Assembly: GCA_001442985.1 (NCBI GenBank)
Contig: LDYB01000025.1
Span: 171,294-235,293, forward strand
Source of the DNA: Armatimonadetes bacterium DC
Lineage (GTDB): Bacteria > Armatimonadota > Fimbriimonadia > Fimbriimonadales > GBS-DC
DNA length: 64,000 nt
Reading direction: 5' to 3'
A program made the position numbers and the translations under genes. The notes under the pieces were generated by a model. That model was not told where the DNA came from. It did not search any database and saw only the letters and a program-made list of their open reading frames with translations. Below, one piece after another: positions 8,669-16,781 of this stretch. The number at the start of each line of letters is the position of its first letter. The first letter of the stretch is position 1.

Positions 8669-9595
8669 TCAGTTCCCCAAGTCCGACGGGGGCTTCATGC
8701 GTCCCAGAAAGCCCATGAGCGCAATCACGGTGAGCAGATAAGGGAGCATCAGCAGCAGGTCGGTGGGGAGTTGCACGCCGAACAGGGGCTGTCCCTGCAG
8801 GCGCATCTGGAGCGCCTCGAAAAATCCGAAGGCGAAGGCTGCCAGCGCCGCGCCAATCGGATGCCACCGCCCGAAAATCAGCGCCGCGAGCGCAATAAAT
8901 CCGCGCCCCGCGCTCATGTTCTCACGGAACTGGTCAGCCGACGCCAGCGTCAGGAACGCGCCCGCCATCCCCGCAAAGGCGCCCGACAGCAACACGCCCA
9001 GATAGCGCAGACGCTTCACCGGCACGCCCATCGTGCGCGATTTGACCGAATCGTTGCCCACTGCATACACCCGTAAACCCCAGCGCGTCGTGCGCAACAG
9101 ATACCAGAGTGCTATCGGCAGCAGAAATGCAAACACCACCAGCCATGTCTGATCCGTCAGCAGCGCTCCCAGAATCGGCACTTCGCTCAGCCAGCCCACC
9201 CGAATCGGCGCAAAACCCTGCACGACAGAAGACTTGCCCTGTTCTTCCAGGGGCACGATAATCTGGCGGAACAGGTAGGTGCTTAAGCCCAGCGCGAGCA
9301 GGTTGATGGCGACTCCACTCACGATGTGGTCTGTGCGCAGCTCCTGCGTGGCGACGGCGTGAATCAGGGCGAAGGTCAACCCCACCAGAATGGCGCATAC
9401 CAGCCCGATCCATGGCGAACCCGTGAAGAGCGCGCCTAATGCGCCCGCGAACGCGCCCATCAGAATCTTGCCTTCCAAGCCGATGTTGACGACGCCCACG
9501 CGCTCGCTCATCAGCCCGCCCAGCGCCGCCAGAATCAGCGGCGTGGACTGGCGCATCGCGGTGTTAATCAGCTGCAGGTCAAACACTTCACCCAT
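8669..9595 (-). CDS. ABC transporter permease, nucleoside/BmpA type (subunit 2)
   Basis: 308 residues, hydrophobic, about 8-10 predicted membrane helices, BPD_transp_2 family. The stretches SERVGVVNIGLEGKILMGAF and AVGNDSVKSRTMGVP are characteristic of the YufQ/NupQ half of purine-nucleoside ABC importers. Its ATG directly abuts the stop of the partner permease at 9596. The usual ATPase (two tandem ATP-binding domains) and BmpA lipoprotein are not in this neighbourhood. Confidence 0.9.
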   Translation of the reverse strand: MGEVFDLQLINTAMRQSTPLILAALGGLMSERVGVVNIGLEGKILMGAFAGALGALFTGSPWIGLVCAILVGLTFALIHAVATQELRTDHIVSGVAINLLALGLSTYLFRQIIVPLEEQGKSSVVQGFAPIRVGWLSEVPILGALLTDQTWLVVFAFLLPIALWYLLRTTRWGLRVYAVGNDSVKSRTMGVPVKRLRYLGVLLSGAFAGMAGAFLTLASADQFRENMSAGRGFIALAALIFGRWHPIGAALAAFAFGFFEALQMRLQGQPLFGVQLPTDLLLMLPYLLTVIALMGFLGRMKPPSDLGN

Positions 9596-10633
9596 TCAGG
9601 AACCCTCCACACGCTGTTTGCGCAGGTAGACCGCTGCCACATAGAGGATCAGCACCGCCTGCACAATCACGGCAATCTCTTTGGGCGCGCCCGTTTCGCT
9701 GTGCAGGTTGTAGGTGCCGCTGCGAAGCGCGCTCATGACCCACGCGGAGAGCAGAATCAGCATGGGATTGTTCGCGCCCAGCAGGGCGACAGCGATGCCG
9801 TCAAAACCGTAGTCGGTGGGGAAGCCCTCAAAGAAGCGCCCAGAGGCGCCGCACACCTCTATTGCGCCTGCCAGCCCCGCGAACGCGCCTGCCAGTAGCA
9901 TCGATTCCATCATGCGACGGCGTGTGGGCGCGCCGCCTGCTTCTGCCGCGTCGCGGTTCGCGCCCGTCGCCCGCAACTCGTAGCCCCACACCGTGCGGTA
10001 CAGCACCAGCCAGAAGCCGAGCGCCATCGCCACTGCCAGCACAAAGCCCCAGGTGGTGGAAAGGAACGCGCCCAGCGGCGCCAGCTGAGCCGTTTCCAGC
10101 ACGGGCGCGGTCTGCGGTGCATCGCCTGCGGGGTCTTTCAGATACTCTATCACCAGCCAGTGGGTCAGGTAAAGCGCGATATAGTTGAACATGATGGTGG
10201 AAATCACCTCGTGTGCGCCGCGCCAGACTTTCAGCAGGGCAGGTATTAAACCCCAGAGCGCGCCTGCCAGCGCCCCCGCGCCCAGTGTCAGCGGGAGATG
10301 AACGGGCGCAGGGATGCCCTGCTGCACGCCTACCCACGAGGCGACCATCGCGCCCATCAACAGTTGCCCCGCCGCGCCGATGTTAAAAAGCCCCGCCTGC
10401 AACGCCACCGCCACCGACAGCCCTGTCAGCAGGACGAGGGTCATGTCGTGGAGTACGCTGTCCCACGCATCGAGGGGCGTGAGCGTCTCCGAGGGCGGCC
10501 AGCCCAGCGCGCCCTGCAGAATCTTCACATAGCCGACGCTGAGCGGCTGACCCGAAAGCACAATCAGGAGGCTCAGCACGCCCAGCACAATCAGTGCGCC
10601 CAGCACCGCCTGCCCTAACCACTTGCGATCCAT
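9596..10633 (-). CDS. ABC transporter permease, nucleoside/BmpA type (subunit 1)
   Basis: 345 residues, BPD_transp_2 family, with membrane helices from residue 7 onward. FNIGAAGQLLMGAMVASWVG, GAHEVISTIMFNYIALYL and ATGANRDAAEAGG are the conserved NupP/YufP stretches. It forms the heterodimeric membrane channel with the next gene. An AGGA ribosome site precedes the ATG. A 41-base gap separates it from the upstream secreted-protein gene, so co-transcription is possible but not shown. Confidence 0.9.
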   Translation of the reverse strand: MDRKWLGQAVLGALIVLGVLSLLIVLSGQPLSVGYVKILQGALGWPPSETLTPLDAWDSVLHDMTLVLLTGLSVAVALQAGLFNIGAAGQLLMGAMVASWVGVQQGIPAPVHLPLTLGAGALAGALWGLIPALLKVWRGAHEVISTIMFNYIALYLTHWLVIEYLKDPAGDAPQTAPVLETAQLAPLGAFLSTTWGFVLAVAMALGFWLVLYRTVWGYELRATGANRDAAEAGGAPTRRRMMESMLLAGAFAGLAGAIEVCGASGRFFEGFPTDYGFDGIAVALLGANNPMLILLSAWVMSALRSGTYNLHSETGAPKEIAVIVQAVLILYVAAVYLRKQRVEGS

Positions 10634-10674
10634 CGGTTCCTGCCGATGATTCGGCGGGTCGGCGCGTTTTCCTG

Positions 10675-13248
10675 TCAGCGTGGGAGGCGTACCCGAATCT
10701 CGTACACCCGCTGTTTGCCGCTGTAGCCGCCGATAAAGGCGAGTGTGCCCACAACCGCCTGCGGGTTCGGGTCGCGCGCCCAGAGGATGGGCTTGCCATC
10801 AAACAGCGCCCACACCCAGCCGTTGCGTCGGGAGAGCTGGAGCGTGTGGACGCCGGGCGTCATGCGCACCTCACTGTCGCCAACCTCCATGCCAAACAAG
10901 CGCAGGCGCGTGCGTGTGTTCAGATAGCCACCCACGAACACGATGTAATCGCGTCCTGCGTTCATCTCGGTCGTGGTGGGCAGAAACGCGCCCAGTATGC
11001 CGTCCTGCTGTGCCTCGAACCGCACCCAGAGGTCAAACTCGGTGGCGGTGAGGTTGGGGATTCGCAGGTGCGATTCCTCGTGCTCGTCGTAAACCCATGC
11101 GTCGTTTTCCACACGCCAGCCTGCGCCAATCACCAGCCCATTTGACTGAGTGGGGGTGAAGCGCATGGTGGCAGCCCCGGCGCTCAGCTCGGCGGGCGCG
11201 TCGGCAGGAGGCGGCAGCACACCAACAAGCTCCATCATGCGGCAATAGAAGAGGCTATACGGCTCGTACACCGAGTAGCCCGTGCCCGAAGCGGTGTAGA
11301 GGTCTATGGAGACTCCAATCTCGCGCCCGCCGCCCATCCAGAACCACGGGCTGTTGCCCCCGTTGGGGACGCTGATTTCCACGACCGCGCTTCCGTCAGG
11401 CTGGCGCGAGGCTTTCCACTGCAAGCCCTCCGCTTTGCCAGAAGCGACGCGCACAGTGGGCGGCTCGCCGTTGCGGATGTCCAGCCAGAAAGTCCCTTCG
11501 CCTGAAAAGATGCCTTTGCCCTCGCCGTCGTAGCCGACATGCAGGTGCGCCCACTCGCCGCGCACGAGAAACAGAGCGTAGTAGGCATCTCCGTCGTGGG
11601 CGTGCTTGAAAATCAACTGGCGCCCATCCTGATTCAGCGCGCCTGCAGGGGGGATGGCGTCCCAATCATCGCCGTTGCCGTCCACCTGCACGCGCATGTA
11701 GGGGATAAGAGGCGTCCAGGGGTAGAGGGGGTAGGGGTCTGCTCCGTCGGGGATGCCGTCGCCATCGCTGTCGGGGTTGCGTGGGTTGGGGCGTTTAGAC
11801 TGAAAGGCAGGTTTGACGAAGGTGTTCTGGAGCGGGGCAGGCGCCCATGTGCTGAGCATCGCTTTTTGCAGGTCGCTGATCTGTCCGTCGGTTCGGGGTT
11901 TGCGCGGGTCGGAGCCGAAGCGTTTTTCGTCTAAGGGCAGGCGCGGGTCGTCGTCAGGGAAGCCGTCGCCGTCAGCGTCGCGCACGGTGATGGCTTCCCC
12001 AAAATAGAATCGGAGCCACTGGACATCGGTGAGCGTGCGGTCCCAGTACGCCATCACATTCCAGTGTTCGCCGTGGCGTCCTGCAGTGTTCCAGGCGTTC
12101 TGGCTGGTGGAGCCGTCGGGGTTCGTGCGCCGATAGCGGGGTTCGGGGTGATTGAACACAATTCGCTCATCTTCTCGGTTCGCCAGCGAAAACGCGCCGT
12201 AGGATTCCATCTGGTGGTGAAACTCGTGCGTGACGAGCCATGCGGTGTCGCCCCCGCCGAGGAACTGGCTCCGTGCAGGGATGCCGTCGGGGAAGCCGTC
12301 CACGCCGAGAGTACCGCCGCCGCTGTTGTAAAACTCCCACTGGCGGCTCTGAGGATTCCATCGGCGCGGGAACGCCTGCTCAATCTGCCCAGAGTAGGGT
12401 TTCTCCTCATAGACGGGTTCCAGATTCGTGCGCAGGGGGTCTTTCGTGTCTAAGATGGTAAACGCGCCTCCGCCGGGTGGAGCGAAATCCACACCGGCGT
12501 AGGCACGGCTGAGCGGTAGCCCTTTATAGAAGCCCTGCGCATTCTCCGGTTCGGGTCCCCAGCGTTGCCAGCGATCGTCTATGAAGATATGGAAGTCCAC
12601 CCACAGGCGCATGCCCGAATTAACCCAGAAGTAGCGGGCGGCGATGGCGTATTCTTCTTTAATGCGGGCAATTTGTTGCGGGGTGAGAGCAGGGGGCGGT
12701 GGGGCGGGGTTGGCAGGGTCAGCATACGCCGACTGCACATTCACCACATTCGGCATAATCAGCACTTTGACGGGCAGGCGAATAATCGTCTTATAGCCTT
12801 GCGGGGCGAGCGTGGCGAAGGCGTATTCGCGCCGCCATGGCGGGCTGGCGCCCCACCGGCGCTCTTCAGCCGTGGGGCGATAGGCGGGGTCATACACCCG
12901 ATAGTAGTAGCGCGTGCCCGGTTTCAGCCCCGTGAGGCGGATTCGGTGATAGAGGCGTTTGCCGGGCGCGCCGCGTACTTCGCGCACGGTGGGCGCGCTC
13001 CAGAGGTCTTTTTTGAGATTGGGCGGGCGCCACGCGGTGGCGGGCAGGTTACTCTCGCGCAACTGCACGCGCGTTTCGCAGGGTGCGGCGGTGTAATATT
13101 GCAACACAGCATAGTCGCGCCCCAGCTCCATCACGGGGCGTGTGGGGTCATAAAGCGGGGGTGTGTCGGCGCGGGGGGACGCCCATGCACTTAGCAGCGA
13201 AACACCAATCCCCAGCTGGCAGAGGAAAGACTTCCCGAATCCATTCAT
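10675..13248 (-). CDS. Large secreted HExxH protein with calcium-type repeats
   Basis: 857 residues. A signal peptide (about 1-28, ending SPRADT) is followed by an Fn3-like region reminiscent of the purple-acid-phosphatase N-domain (LTGLKPGTRYYYRVYDPAY). A central part carries His341-Glu342-Phe-His344-His345 in WLVTHEFHHQMES, a zinc-metallopeptidase HExxH motif. Two thrombospondin-3-like Asp-rich repeats follow (DADGDGFPDDDPRLP, DSDGDGIPDGADP), then C-terminal beta-rich regions of carbohydrate-binding style. I recognise no named family. Peptidase activity is inference from one motif; no distal zinc ligand was assigned. Confidence 0.75.
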   Translation of the reverse strand: MNGFGKSFLCQLGIGVSLLSAWASPRADTPPLYDPTRPVMELGRDYAVLQYYTAAPCETRVQLRESNLPATAWRPPNLKKDLWSAPTVREVRGAPGKRLYHRIRLTGLKPGTRYYYRVYDPAYRPTAEERRWGASPPWRREYAFATLAPQGYKTIIRLPVKVLIMPNVVNVQSAYADPANPAPPPPALTPQQIARIKEEYAIAARYFWVNSGMRLWVDFHIFIDDRWQRWGPEPENAQGFYKGLPLSRAYAGVDFAPPGGGAFTILDTKDPLRTNLEPVYEEKPYSGQIEQAFPRRWNPQSRQWEFYNSGGGTLGVDGFPDGIPARSQFLGGGDTAWLVTHEFHHQMESYGAFSLANREDERIVFNHPEPRYRRTNPDGSTSQNAWNTAGRHGEHWNVMAYWDRTLTDVQWLRFYFGEAITVRDADGDGFPDDDPRLPLDEKRFGSDPRKPRTDGQISDLQKAMLSTWAPAPLQNTFVKPAFQSKRPNPRNPDSDGDGIPDGADPYPLYPWTPLIPYMRVQVDGNGDDWDAIPPAGALNQDGRQLIFKHAHDGDAYYALFLVRGEWAHLHVGYDGEGKGIFSGEGTFWLDIRNGEPPTVRVASGKAEGLQWKASRQPDGSAVVEISVPNGGNSPWFWMGGGREIGVSIDLYTASGTGYSVYEPYSLFYCRMMELVGVLPPPADAPAELSAGAATMRFTPTQSNGLVIGAGWRVENDAWVYDEHEESHLRIPNLTATEFDLWVRFEAQQDGILGAFLPTTTEMNAGRDYIVFVGGYLNTRTRLRLFGMEVGDSEVRMTPGVHTLQLSRRNGWVWALFDGKPILWARDPNPQAVVGTLAFIGGYSGKQRVYEIRVRLPR

Positions 13249-13304
13249 AAGGATTTTGTTGGGCGAGCGAGGCCTATTTCCTGCTGAGGGGCTGTCTGGG
13301 AGTT

Positions 13305-13493
13305 GTGATGCTATTTGTGGACGATGTGGCGCGGGCGCGGGAACGGGTGGCGATTCTGCGCCGATGTGGGGTGGACGCTTACCCTGCGCTGGCAGGCGAG
13401 GGCATCACGCCCGAAGCACAGGAGCTGGTTAGCCGCTCTGGCATCCTCACGCTGCTGGATGGGGCGGCATTGAGCCGAGGGCTGGGTGTGTGA
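13305..13493 (+). CDS. Small hypothetical protein
   Basis: 62 codons from a GTG at 13305 (ATG at 13308 also possible). Sequence style is credible: MLFVDDVARARERVAILRRC, then GVDAYPALAGEGITPEA. No family recognised. It is divergent from the secreted HExxH gene and has no clear ribosome site or -10 element, so it may be non-coding. Confidence 0.35.
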   Translation: MMLFVDDVARARERVAILRRCGVDAYPALAGEGITPEAQELVSRSGILTLLDGAALSRGLGV

Positions 13494-13529
13494 GGAACCG
13501 TCAAGCCAGTGAGCCTCCTGTACACCGGA

Positions 13530-13586
13530 TTGTTCCCCTCCGAACAACGGGGCAGTTTGCCCCCTGTTGACCCTGAAAACTCAGGG
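13530..13586 (+). other. Three consecutive short hairpins
   Basis: Perfect stems, each 6 bp: TTGTTC/GAACAA (13530-13535, 13542-13547), GGGGCA/TGCCCC (13549-13554, 13558-13563) and CCCTGA/TCAGGG (13571-13576, 13581-13586). They sit between the small ORF and the PEP-CTERM promoter. Strand is not determined by the symmetry. Confidence 0.55.
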
Positions 13587-13639
13587 TGCCGCCACAAAAA
13601 CTGTCATTTTTACGAGGCACACTCCGCCCAGAATTGAGT

Positions 13640-13645
13640 TATACT
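13640..13645 (+). promoter_or_regulatory. -10 element TATACT upstream of first PEP-CTERM gene
   Basis: TATACT in GAGTTATACTC, about 100 bases before the ATG at 13747, giving a long 5' leader. It lacks the GG prefix seen elsewhere, and no convincing -35 was found. Confidence 0.35.
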
Positions 13646-13693
13646 CTTTATGCGGATTGCGAAAGGAGTGAATCACGCCTTTTCCGCCCCAGG

Positions 13694-13713
13694 GCTGTCC
13701 GCTTTTGGACAGC
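13694..13713 (+). promoter_or_regulatory. Leader hairpin before first PEP-CTERM gene
   Basis: GCTGTCC (13694-13700) pairs with GGACAGC (13707-13713) across the loop GCTTTT. It lies about 33 bases before the ATG and upstream of the AGGAGGG ribosome site at 13733-13739. It could be a leader regulatory or stabilising element; no known riboswitch matches. Confidence 0.4.
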
Positions 13714-13746
13714 TTTGGAGTCATTAAGTGACAGGAGGGCAAAGCG

Positions 13747-14373
13747 ATGAAACGGCAGATAGCAGTTCTTGGCTTGTTCAGCGCGTTAGCGCTGTCGGCA
13801 TTTGCGAATGTGTTCGATTACGACAACGACCCTGGAGGCGGGTATCAGTTCTACTTCCCAGGAAACGTCAACCGCCTTGTGCTGGATGACATCGTGCGCG
13901 CCACGGACCTGCCTGTGAAACAGATTAATGTGGTGGTCTTCAACAACTCCGGAGCCGCACAGAGCATCGATGTGGTCGTCTACGATGCGGACCCGGTTAC
14001 AGGCGCGGTTGGCAACCTGCTTGCCACTGCAAACTTCGCGAGCGTGCCCACCGGTTTGTCGCAGCTGCAAGTGGCGGGCGGTCCTGGGTTCCTCGCGGGT
14101 AAGCAGAACCTCTGGATCGGCGTGCGTGCGCCTGTGAACCTCTTCGGCATGGTGATGTCGCCGAACCCGTATCCGACAATCGGCTCCAGCCAGGATTTGT
14201 TTGCTTGGGATCAGAACGGAGACGGCACGATTGGGAGCGCTGAGTATTTCTGGTTTGGCGGCAATCCCGTTGCCAACTTCGCGATAGAGGTGATGGTGCC
14301 CGAGCCTGCCAGCATGATTGCACTGGGTACGGGTTTGGCGAGCCTGCTGGCGTTGCGCCGCCGCAAACGCTAA
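13747..14373 (+). CDS. PEP-CTERM sorting-domain protein
   Basis: 208 residues. Signal peptide (1-20, ending LSAFA), a beta-rich extracellular domain (QINVVVFNNSGAAQSIDVVV, a bacterial adhesin/pre-peptidase style fold), then the sorting tail: VPEPASMIALGTG, short hydrophobic helix, LRRRKR. The PEP-CTERM tail is recognised by an exosortase (EpsH/XrtA) and links export to an extracellular-polysaccharide matrix. A strong AGGAGGG site sets the start. A robust terminator hairpin follows at 14395-14427. Confidence 0.92.
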   Translation: MKRQIAVLGLFSALALSAFANVFDYDNDPGGGYQFYFPGNVNRLVLDDIVRATDLPVKQINVVVFNNSGAAQSIDVVVYDADPVTGAVGNLLATANFASVPTGLSQLQVAGGPGFLAGKQNLWIGVRAPVNLFGMVMSPNPYPTIGSSQDLFAWDQNGDGTIGSAEYFWFGGNPVANFAIEVMVPEPASMIALGTGLASLLALRRRKR

Positions 14374-14394
14374 ACACGCGCCTGAATCGAACTG

Positions 14395-14427
14395 AAACCG
14401 CCCCTGTGCCTGAAACAGGGGCGGTTT
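14395..14427 (+). terminator. Strong intrinsic terminator after first PEP-CTERM gene
   Basis: A perfect 13-bp stem, AAACCGCCCCTGT (14395-14407) with ACAGGGGCGGTTT (14415-14427), loop GCCTGAA, followed by TGCTTTA. It overlaps any MFS start upstream of 14428 and so argues for the GTG at 14457. Confidence 0.85.
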
Positions 14428-14437
14428 TGCTTTATCG

Positions 14438-14445
14438 GGTACAAT
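14438..14445 (+). promoter_or_regulatory. -10 element GGTACAAT of the MFS gene
   Basis: TACAAT with 5' GG, ending 11 bases before the GTG at 14457 and directly following the terminator hairpin. Confidence 0.55.
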
Positions 14446-14456
14446 ACCCGCTTAGC

Positions 14457-15698
14457 GTGAAGGGATCGCCAGCGTTCTGGGCGTTAGTGGTGATGGCGGG
14501 CTTCGCGGAGTTGGGGTATGTAACACTCAACATCTCGGCGATGCCCGTCTATTTGCGGGAGGTGGTGGGGCTGGGGGAGTCCACCATCACGGCGGTCGGC
14601 TCGGTGTTCCTGCTGACGGAGGCGTTGTTTCGTGCGCCGATGGGTATGCTCAGCGACCGATTGGGACGCCGACGGCTGATGATGCTGGGTCCCTTAATCA
14701 CCGTGGGCACGGCGCTGGCGACGCTGTTTGCGAAGCATCCGATTCATTTTTTATTCTTGCGTGCGCTGGACGGGCTGGGGGCGGCGATGCTCTGGCCCGC
14801 CGCCTACGCCGCGATTGGCGACACGGTGCCCGCGGAGCGCCGCGGGTGGGCAATGAGTTTTCTGAATATGACTTATATGTCAGGAGTGGCGCTGGGACCC
14901 TTAGCAGGCGGGCTGGCGAACGACCTCACAGGCACAAAACGCGCCTCGTTTTATCTGGTCGCCTGCCTGTTCGCGCTGGCGACCCTGATTGTGTGGCGGT
15001 TCTACCCGCATGACGGCAAAACAAACCCCCATCCGCATGGGCACGCCGAATTGGGGGAGAGCAGTTTCTCGCTTCGGGCGTTCTGGAGCGCCATCCGCCG
15101 GGCGCCGGGACACATGCTGCTGGCGTTCGTGGTCTTTTTCGGCATGGGGCTGATTATGCTGCTGGTGAAGCTTTATGCGATGGACGAGTTTCAGATTAGC
15201 GAGACAGTGTTCGGGCTGGGGCTGGTATTGCCTGCGCTGTTGATTGCGGGCTTAAGCGTGCCGCTGGGCAGGTTGAGCGACCGCATCGGGCGCGTGCGGA
15301 GCATTCGGCTGGGGCTGATGAGCGCGGCGCTGGTGTTGTGGACCGTGGTGCTGCCGGGCAAGCCGCCCATTCTGCTGGTGCTGCTGGCGACGGGTGTGGG
15401 CGCGCTGAGCTTTGTGCTGACCTTCGCGGCGTGGATGGCGGAACTGAGCGAGATAGACCCCGAACGGCGCGGGGTGATTCTGGGCGCGGCGGGCACAGCG
15501 CAGGGGTTGGGCAGTATTCTGGGCGCGCTGCTGGGTGGTGTGCTGTATGAGCATGCCCAGATAACACTGGGCGATTGGGTCATCCCTGCCCATCGCACGC
15601 CGTTTATCGGTTGTGCCCTGATGCTGACGCTGGGCAGCCTGCTGAGCTGGTGGGTGCTCCACCCGCGCGAGGCAAAAAGTCAAGTCGGGGTCTCGTGA
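14457..15698 (+). CDS. Major facilitator superfamily transporter
   Basis: 413 residues from GTG 14457, with about 12 membrane helices. The loop motif RAPMGMLSDRLGRRRLMMLG between helices 2 and 3 is the MFS signature G-x-L-S-D-R-x-G-R-R, echoed in the second half by VPLGRLSDRIGRVRSIRLG. A long charged loop (KTNPHPHGHAELGE) links the halves. Drug/metabolite:proton antiporter type; substrate unknown. An earlier in-frame GTG at 14406 lies inside the preceding terminator and was rejected. Confidence 0.9.
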   Translation: MKGSPAFWALVVMAGFAELGYVTLNISAMPVYLREVVGLGESTITAVGSVFLLTEALFRAPMGMLSDRLGRRRLMMLGPLITVGTALATLFAKHPIHFLFLRALDGLGAAMLWPAAYAAIGDTVPAERRGWAMSFLNMTYMSGVALGPLAGGLANDLTGTKRASFYLVACLFALATLIVWRFYPHDGKTNPHPHGHAELGESSFSLRAFWSAIRRAPGHMLLAFVVFFGMGLIMLLVKLYAMDEFQISETVFGLGLVLPALLIAGLSVPLGRLSDRIGRVRSIRLGLMSAALVLWTVVLPGKPPILLVLLATGVGALSFVLTFAAWMAELSEIDPERRGVILGAAGTAQGLGSILGALLGGVLYEHAQITLGDWVIPAHRTPFIGCALMLTLGSLLSWWVLHPREAKSQVGVS

Positions 15699-15711
15699 AA
15701 AAAACGCAAGA

Positions 15712-15719
15712 GGTATACT
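15712..15719 (+). promoter_or_regulatory. -10 element GGTATACT of the serine hydrolase gene
   Basis: TATACT with 5' GG, ending 9 bases before the ATG at 15729; no ribosome site in between. Confidence 0.6.
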
Positions 15720-15728
15720 ATCGCCTGC

Positions 15729-16781
15729 ATGGAACGCACAATAGACGCGCTGATGCAGGAGGCGATAGAGCAGAAGATTTTCCCGGGCGCGGTCTGTGCC
15801 GTGCTGATGGGCGGGCGCGTCCGATTTCAGGGGGCATGGGGGCAGCCCCATCCGAAAGCCAAAGCGCCCACCAGCGCCAGCACCGTCTACGATCTCGCCT
15901 CGCTGACCAAGCCGATTGCAACCACCACCTTGAGCCTGCTGGCAATTGAGGAAGGGCGCTTCAACCTCGAGACGCCTGTTAATCGCTATTTCCCGAACGC
16001 ACGGCACCTCAAAGGGGTTGTGATAAAACACCTGCTCACCCACACGGCAGGGTTGCCCGCGTGGAAGCCTTTCTTCAAGCAGGCGCAGGGGCGCGACGCC
16101 GTGCTACAGGCGGTGCTGGAAACGCCGCTTGAGCGCCAGCCAGGCAGGGGCTACACTTACAGCGACCTCGGCTACATCCTGATGGGCGCGCTGCTGGAGA
16201 TGGTCTACGAACGCTCCCTCGCCGAACTCTTCCAGAAAAAGGTTGCCGAGCCGCTGGGCTTGCAAAGCACGGGCTACCTGCCGCCAGATGACTGGAAAGA
16301 GCGAATCGCGCCTACAGCGAACTCCGAGTCGCGCAACGGCAAAATCCTCACGGGCGAGGTGCATGACGAAAACGCGCACGCGATGGGCGGTGTCGCGGGG
16401 CATGCAGGGCTGTTCGGCTCGCTGGACGACCTGATTCGCTTCGCCCGGATGATTCTGGGCGGCGGGCGTCCGCTCCTCTCGTACTATTCGGTGCAGGCGT
16501 TTTTGACGCCGCAGGCAATAAACTCCTCTCAAAAGCCGCCGATGCACACGCTGGGGCTATTCGCACACCCGAACCCGCTGCTACCGCGGGGCGACCTGTT
16601 CCCCACGCGCTGTGTGGGGCATTCGGGCTTTACGGGCACGCTGATTCTGTTTGACCCGCAGGTGGAGATGGCAGCGATTTTCCTCAGCAACCATGTTTAC
16701 TACAGCCGCGAGAAGGAGGCGTATTTAGACTATCGGCGTCGGTTGCTGAACATGCTCGCGGCGCAGGTCGGTGGGGTGTGA
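15729..16781 (+). CDS. Beta-lactamase-family serine hydrolase
   Basis: 350 residues, class C beta-lactamase/penicillin-binding fold. The catalytic Ser58-x-x-Lys61 is in DLASLTKPIA; the Tyr motif is YSDLGYILMGALLE; the third motif is near GHSGFTGTLILFDP (H-S-G in place of K-T-G, usual in esterase-like members). No signal peptide, so probably cytoplasmic. Family members are esterases, D-aminopeptidases or transpeptidase-like enzymes; the substrate cannot be assigned. It ends immediately next to the convergent TPR gene with no spacer. Confidence 0.9.
   Translation: MERTIDALMQEAIEQKIFPGAVCAVLMGGRVRFQGAWGQPHPKAKAPTSASTVYDLASLTKPIATTTLSLLAIEEGRFNLETPVNRYFPNARHLKGVVIKHLLTHTAGLPAWKPFFKQAQGRDAVLQAVLETPLERQPGRGYTYSDLGYILMGALLEMVYERSLAELFQKKVAEPLGLQSTGYLPPDDWKERIAPTANSESRNGKILTGEVHDENAHAMGGVAGHAGLFGSLDDLIRFARMILGGGRPLLSYYSVQAFLTPQAINSSQKPPMHTLGLFAHPNPLLPRGDLFPTRCVGHSGFTGTLILFDPQVEMAAIFLSNHVYYSREKEAYLDYRRRLLNMLAAQVGGV

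Noticed and set aside
13690..13745. Sigma-54 or c-di-GMP riboswitch upstream of the first PEP-CTERM gene
   Set aside because: TTGG...GGAG lacks the GC at the right distance, and conserved riboswitch segments are absent.
14406..14456. Earlier GTG start for the MFS gene
   Set aside because: Lies inside the perfect terminator hairpin and upstream of the GGTACAAT element.
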